This document shows, in pieces, positions 61,224 to 63,073 of a DNA stretch of 63,073 bases. A model generated the notes under the pieces. The model worked only from the letters and a program-made list of their open reading frames with translations, was not told the origin of the DNA and did no database searches. A program made the translations under genes and the position numbers. The stretch's first letter is position 1; every line of letters starts with the position of its first letter. Source of the DNA: Anaerolineales bacterium (GTDB lineage: Bacteria > Chloroflexota > Anaerolineae > Anaerolineales > E44-bin32); NCBI GenBank assembly GCA_030606845.1, contig JAUWFP010000001.1, positions 1 through 63,073 on the forward strand, read 5' to 3'.

Positions 61224-62455
61224 GCACGGTTCTTCAATTACGCGAGCATCGGGAGGTTGAATATAGGCTCTCGCAAGAGCAAGTTGCTGTCATCCAGAAG
61301 AGCTTCAAAGATGAAGTTGTGCTCACGCCCACGCTCATTAAGGATCATTACATACTTCGAGCCGGTTCACACGTCGGGTTCCTCCAGCTGCCAGGGGGCC
61401 TAACGCTTGTCATCGAGCCAAAAATCCCGATCGACACTATTTTCTTCCTGCTCACTTTTGTGTATGACCCGACCAAAGAGATCTTCCGCCAGGAAGAACA
61501 GCGCTATACGACAATAGATGGTTTGTTTGAATATGTTGTCGAGGTCTTTACGCATCAAGTCGAGGATCTCATCGCCCGTGGCATATTAAGAAACTATCAA
61601 GTTCGGCATGATGATTTGCTGGCGATCCGGGGCAAGCTTCAAATCATGGAAACGCTCAGGCGAAGACCTGTCATTCGAGATCGCCACTGGTGTTCTTTCA
61701 GCCATTTCACCCCTGACGTTCCCGAGAATGTGATCCTGCGAGCAACCGTCCATATGTTGAAGTTCCATGCGTATCGAGCGGCCGATTTACCAAGTCGGTT
61801 GAGGCGCCTCGAACGCGCCTTAGCCGAAGTTGCCCTCGACCCTGAGCCGCTCGACTTATTCGATCTGCTCGAGTTCCATCGCCTCAATGAGCATTATCGG
61901 CCGACGCTCAGTCTAGCCTGTCTGCTCCTTGAGCACATCACCTTCACTGGGGCAGTAGGAAGACAAGCGTTTTTGTCCTTCTTAATCGATATGGATTGGC
62001 TCTTCGAAAAAGTGATTGAAGCGTTCTTGCAGCGCTGGAGTCCGATGGGCCTTCAAGCGGTGGGGCAAAGACAGTATGCGCTTGATCGAGGAGCGCATGT
62101 GAAGGTTAGGCCTGACGTGATTCTACTGCGGGGACGAAAGCCGGTTTTCGCCTTAGACGCCAAATACAAGTTGGATCCCAATAGAGCCGATATCTACCAG
62201 ATCCTTGCGTATTGCCATGCCCTCGGCATTCAAGAAGCAGCCCTGGCTTACCCGTACACCGAAAAAGTGCCCGTGGGACGACTATCCATCCGGGAACCCG
62301 GCAATGTGGGCATCCATTATGTCCCCATAGATCTCAGCGGCACACCGGAAGAGATCGAGGTCAAGGGAAAAGCGTTCGCTGAGAGGATCGGGCAGTTGAT
62401 CCACTACGCGTATAGCAGAGAAGATCAGAGTGTTACTTATGCTGTGAAGGCTTAA
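61220..62455 (+). CDS. mcrC: McrC-like nuclease subunit
   Basis: The 411-aa protein overlaps mcrB by ATGA. It has the McrC N-terminal beta region (GFLQLPGGLTLVIEPK) and a C-terminal PD-(D/E)XK site: RPDVILLRG (about 297) followed by ALDAKYKL (about 312). McrC supplies the cleavage activity for the McrB ring and is thought to translocate on modified DNA before cutting. The length is normal for the family. Confidence 0.9.
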   Translation: MSTVLQLREHREVEYRLSQEQVAVIQKSFKDEVVLTPTLIKDHYILRAGSHVGFLQLPGGLTLVIEPKIPIDTIFFLLTFVYDPTKEIFRQEEQRYTTIDGLFEYVVEVFTHQVEDLIARGILRNYQVRHDDLLAIRGKLQIMETLRRRPVIRDRHWCSFSHFTPDVPENVILRATVHMLKFHAYRAADLPSRLRRLERALAEVALDPEPLDLFDLLEFHRLNEHYRPTLSLACLLLEHITFTGAVGRQAFLSFLIDMDWLFEKVIEAFLQRWSPMGLQAVGQRQYALDRGAHVKVRPDVILLRGRKPVFALDAKYKLDPNRADIYQILAYCHALGIQEAALAYPYTEKVPVGRLSIREPGNVGIHYVPIDLSGTPEEIEVKGKAFAERIGQLIHYAYSREDQSVTYAVKA

Positions 62456-62490
62456 ATCCATTCGAGGTATGAAAACTTATAGGTGAAATC

Positions 62491-62931
62491 TTGGAAGGTT
62501 TATATTTTCTTGAACTCCTTCGAAAGCTTCGATCAAGCTATGAGAATCACCTGTTCGAATATTCAGACCATCAATGCAGGTGGAGCGTGGTTGTTAGGGA
62601 GCATTTTAATCGATTGGGCATTTATCATCTCTATGGTGTCTATATTGTTCGCGCTCGCAAGGATGGAGAGATTCTTTATATTGGTAAGGCAGGCACGCTT
62701 ACACAGAAGGGTGATTTCAAAGGGCAGGATCTGGTAAGGAGGTTGACAAATATTCGAGGGAAGGTACGAGCCAACATGTGGTTTTCGGATCTTTGCCGAA
62801 AATTCGGTCCCATTGAGATTGAATATTTCATCCTTTCAAAGCGAGAAGCACCTGCATTGGTTGAGGCAATGCTATTGCAGGGATATTTTAATGAATCTGG
62901 TCATTTGCCAAGAGAAAATAAATCCTTTTAA
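62491..62931 (+). CDS. GIY-YIG nuclease-domain protein
   Basis: The frame begins with TTG at 62491, five bases after AGGTGA. The 146-aa product has YGVYIVRA (GVY at 49-51) and ILYIGKAG (YIG at 63-65), followed by the conserved Arg region RRLTNIRGKVRANMW and EAMLLQGYF with the catalytic-type Glu. It is a stand-alone GIY-YIG endonuclease domain, possibly an accessory nuclease of the McrBC pair. Confidence 0.72.
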   Translation: MEGLYFLELLRKLRSSYENHLFEYSDHQCRWSVVVREHFNRLGIYHLYGVYIVRARKDGEILYIGKAGTLTQKGDFKGQDLVRRLTNIRGKVRANMWFSDLCRKFGPIEIEYFILSKREAPALVEAMLLQGYFNESGHLPRENKSF

Positions 62932-63020
62932 CGACCAAGTATTTTATTGATCAAGAATCAATTCGACATTCTTAATAATGCTGCGAAATTGCGAGATATC
63001 TCGAAGGAGAGATGAGAGCC

Positions 63021-63073
63021 ATGAGTATTATCATTACCCGCGAAGGAAGGGATGCTCGGAAAATTGAACCTAT
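63021..63073 (+). CDS. Start of a further island gene (truncated by window end)
   Basis: The ATG follows GAAGGAGAGATGAGAGCC, a strong RBS. Only 17 residues are visible (MSIIITREGRDARKIEP). This start resembles that of some NucS/DUF91-like endonuclease-family proteins I have seen in bacterial genomes, but with so few residues that is a guess. Confidence 0.5.
   Translation, partial: MSIIITREGRDARKIEP

Noticed and set aside
1..63073. CRISPR array, rRNA or tRNA genes
   Set aside because: No regularly spaced repeats, no rRNA-like sequence and no cloverleaf with a T-arm consensus were found on either strand by eye.
36532..63073. BREX system call for the methylase locus
   Set aside because: The methylase resembles PglX-type enzymes, but no PglZ, BrxC, BrxL or BrxA-like gene is visible in the window, and the SNF2-methylase pairing fits DISARM better.

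Overview
The window reads as a bacterial chromosome segment or large mobile replicon, probably from a Chloroflexota (Anaerolineae-like) organism. That placement is an inference. It rests on a Tad/Flp pilus operon with no secretin gene, a Gram-positive-type LexA box, integron recombination sites with a strongly conserved core, and mixed base composition. No rRNA, tRNA or CRISPR array was seen.

Region 1 (1-11000) is a complete integron platform. An integron-type tyrosine recombinase (10026-11000, + strand) has a promoter that overlaps a perfect LexA box. A probable attI lies near 9775. To the left is a divergent array of minus-strand cassettes separated by at least six attC-like sites. The cassettes carry a lipoprotein alpha/beta hydrolase, a DUF4386 protein with a quinone-oxidoreductase-like dehydrogenase, a two-gene ABC exporter, three proteins with nuclease-like or weakly nuclease-like cores and a PIN-like protein. 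A cassette gene truncated by the window edge follows.

Region 2 (11120-24543, - strand) is one long co-directional block. In transcription order it runs parA, parB, a 98-aa protein, cpaB, tadZ, tadA, tadB, tadC, a large lipoprotein, a secreted protein, a 52-aa Flp-type pilin, two TadE-like proteins, a TadG-like protein and a small membrane protein. Partition genes thus head a type IVc pilus operon.

Region 3 (24559-35613, + strand after a 1.6-kb gene-free divergent regulatory stretch) looks like a plasmid or integrative-element backbone. It holds several tiny proteins, a UvrD-like helicase, a CHC2/TOPRIM primase, a zinc-ribbon protein, a secreted Trp-rich protein, RadC and a YhaM-type OB-HD nuclease.

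Region 4 (36532-63073, + strand) is a compact 26-kb defence island with almost no gaps. An excisionase-type HTH gene leads YhaO/YhaN-like genes (Mre11/Rad50-like, with a membrane hairpin). A decayed second HTH copy precedes a DISARM-like set: a helicase-DUF1998-nuclease fusion, a PD-(D/E)XK-like protein, a SNF2 helicase and an Eco57I-type adenine methylase. Next come a HEPN protein, a 75-aa protein, an RnlA-like HEPN ribonuclease fused to RNase HIII, an overlapping TPR/cold-shock protein, McrB with an embedded DUF2461-like domain, McrC and a GIY-YIG protein.

The strongest candidate for something undescribed is the RnlA-RNase HIII fusion (54972-57017) with its TPR-cold-shock partner. In E. coli the RnlA toxin is functionally linked to RNase HI, and here both activities appear to sit in one polypeptide inside a restriction island.
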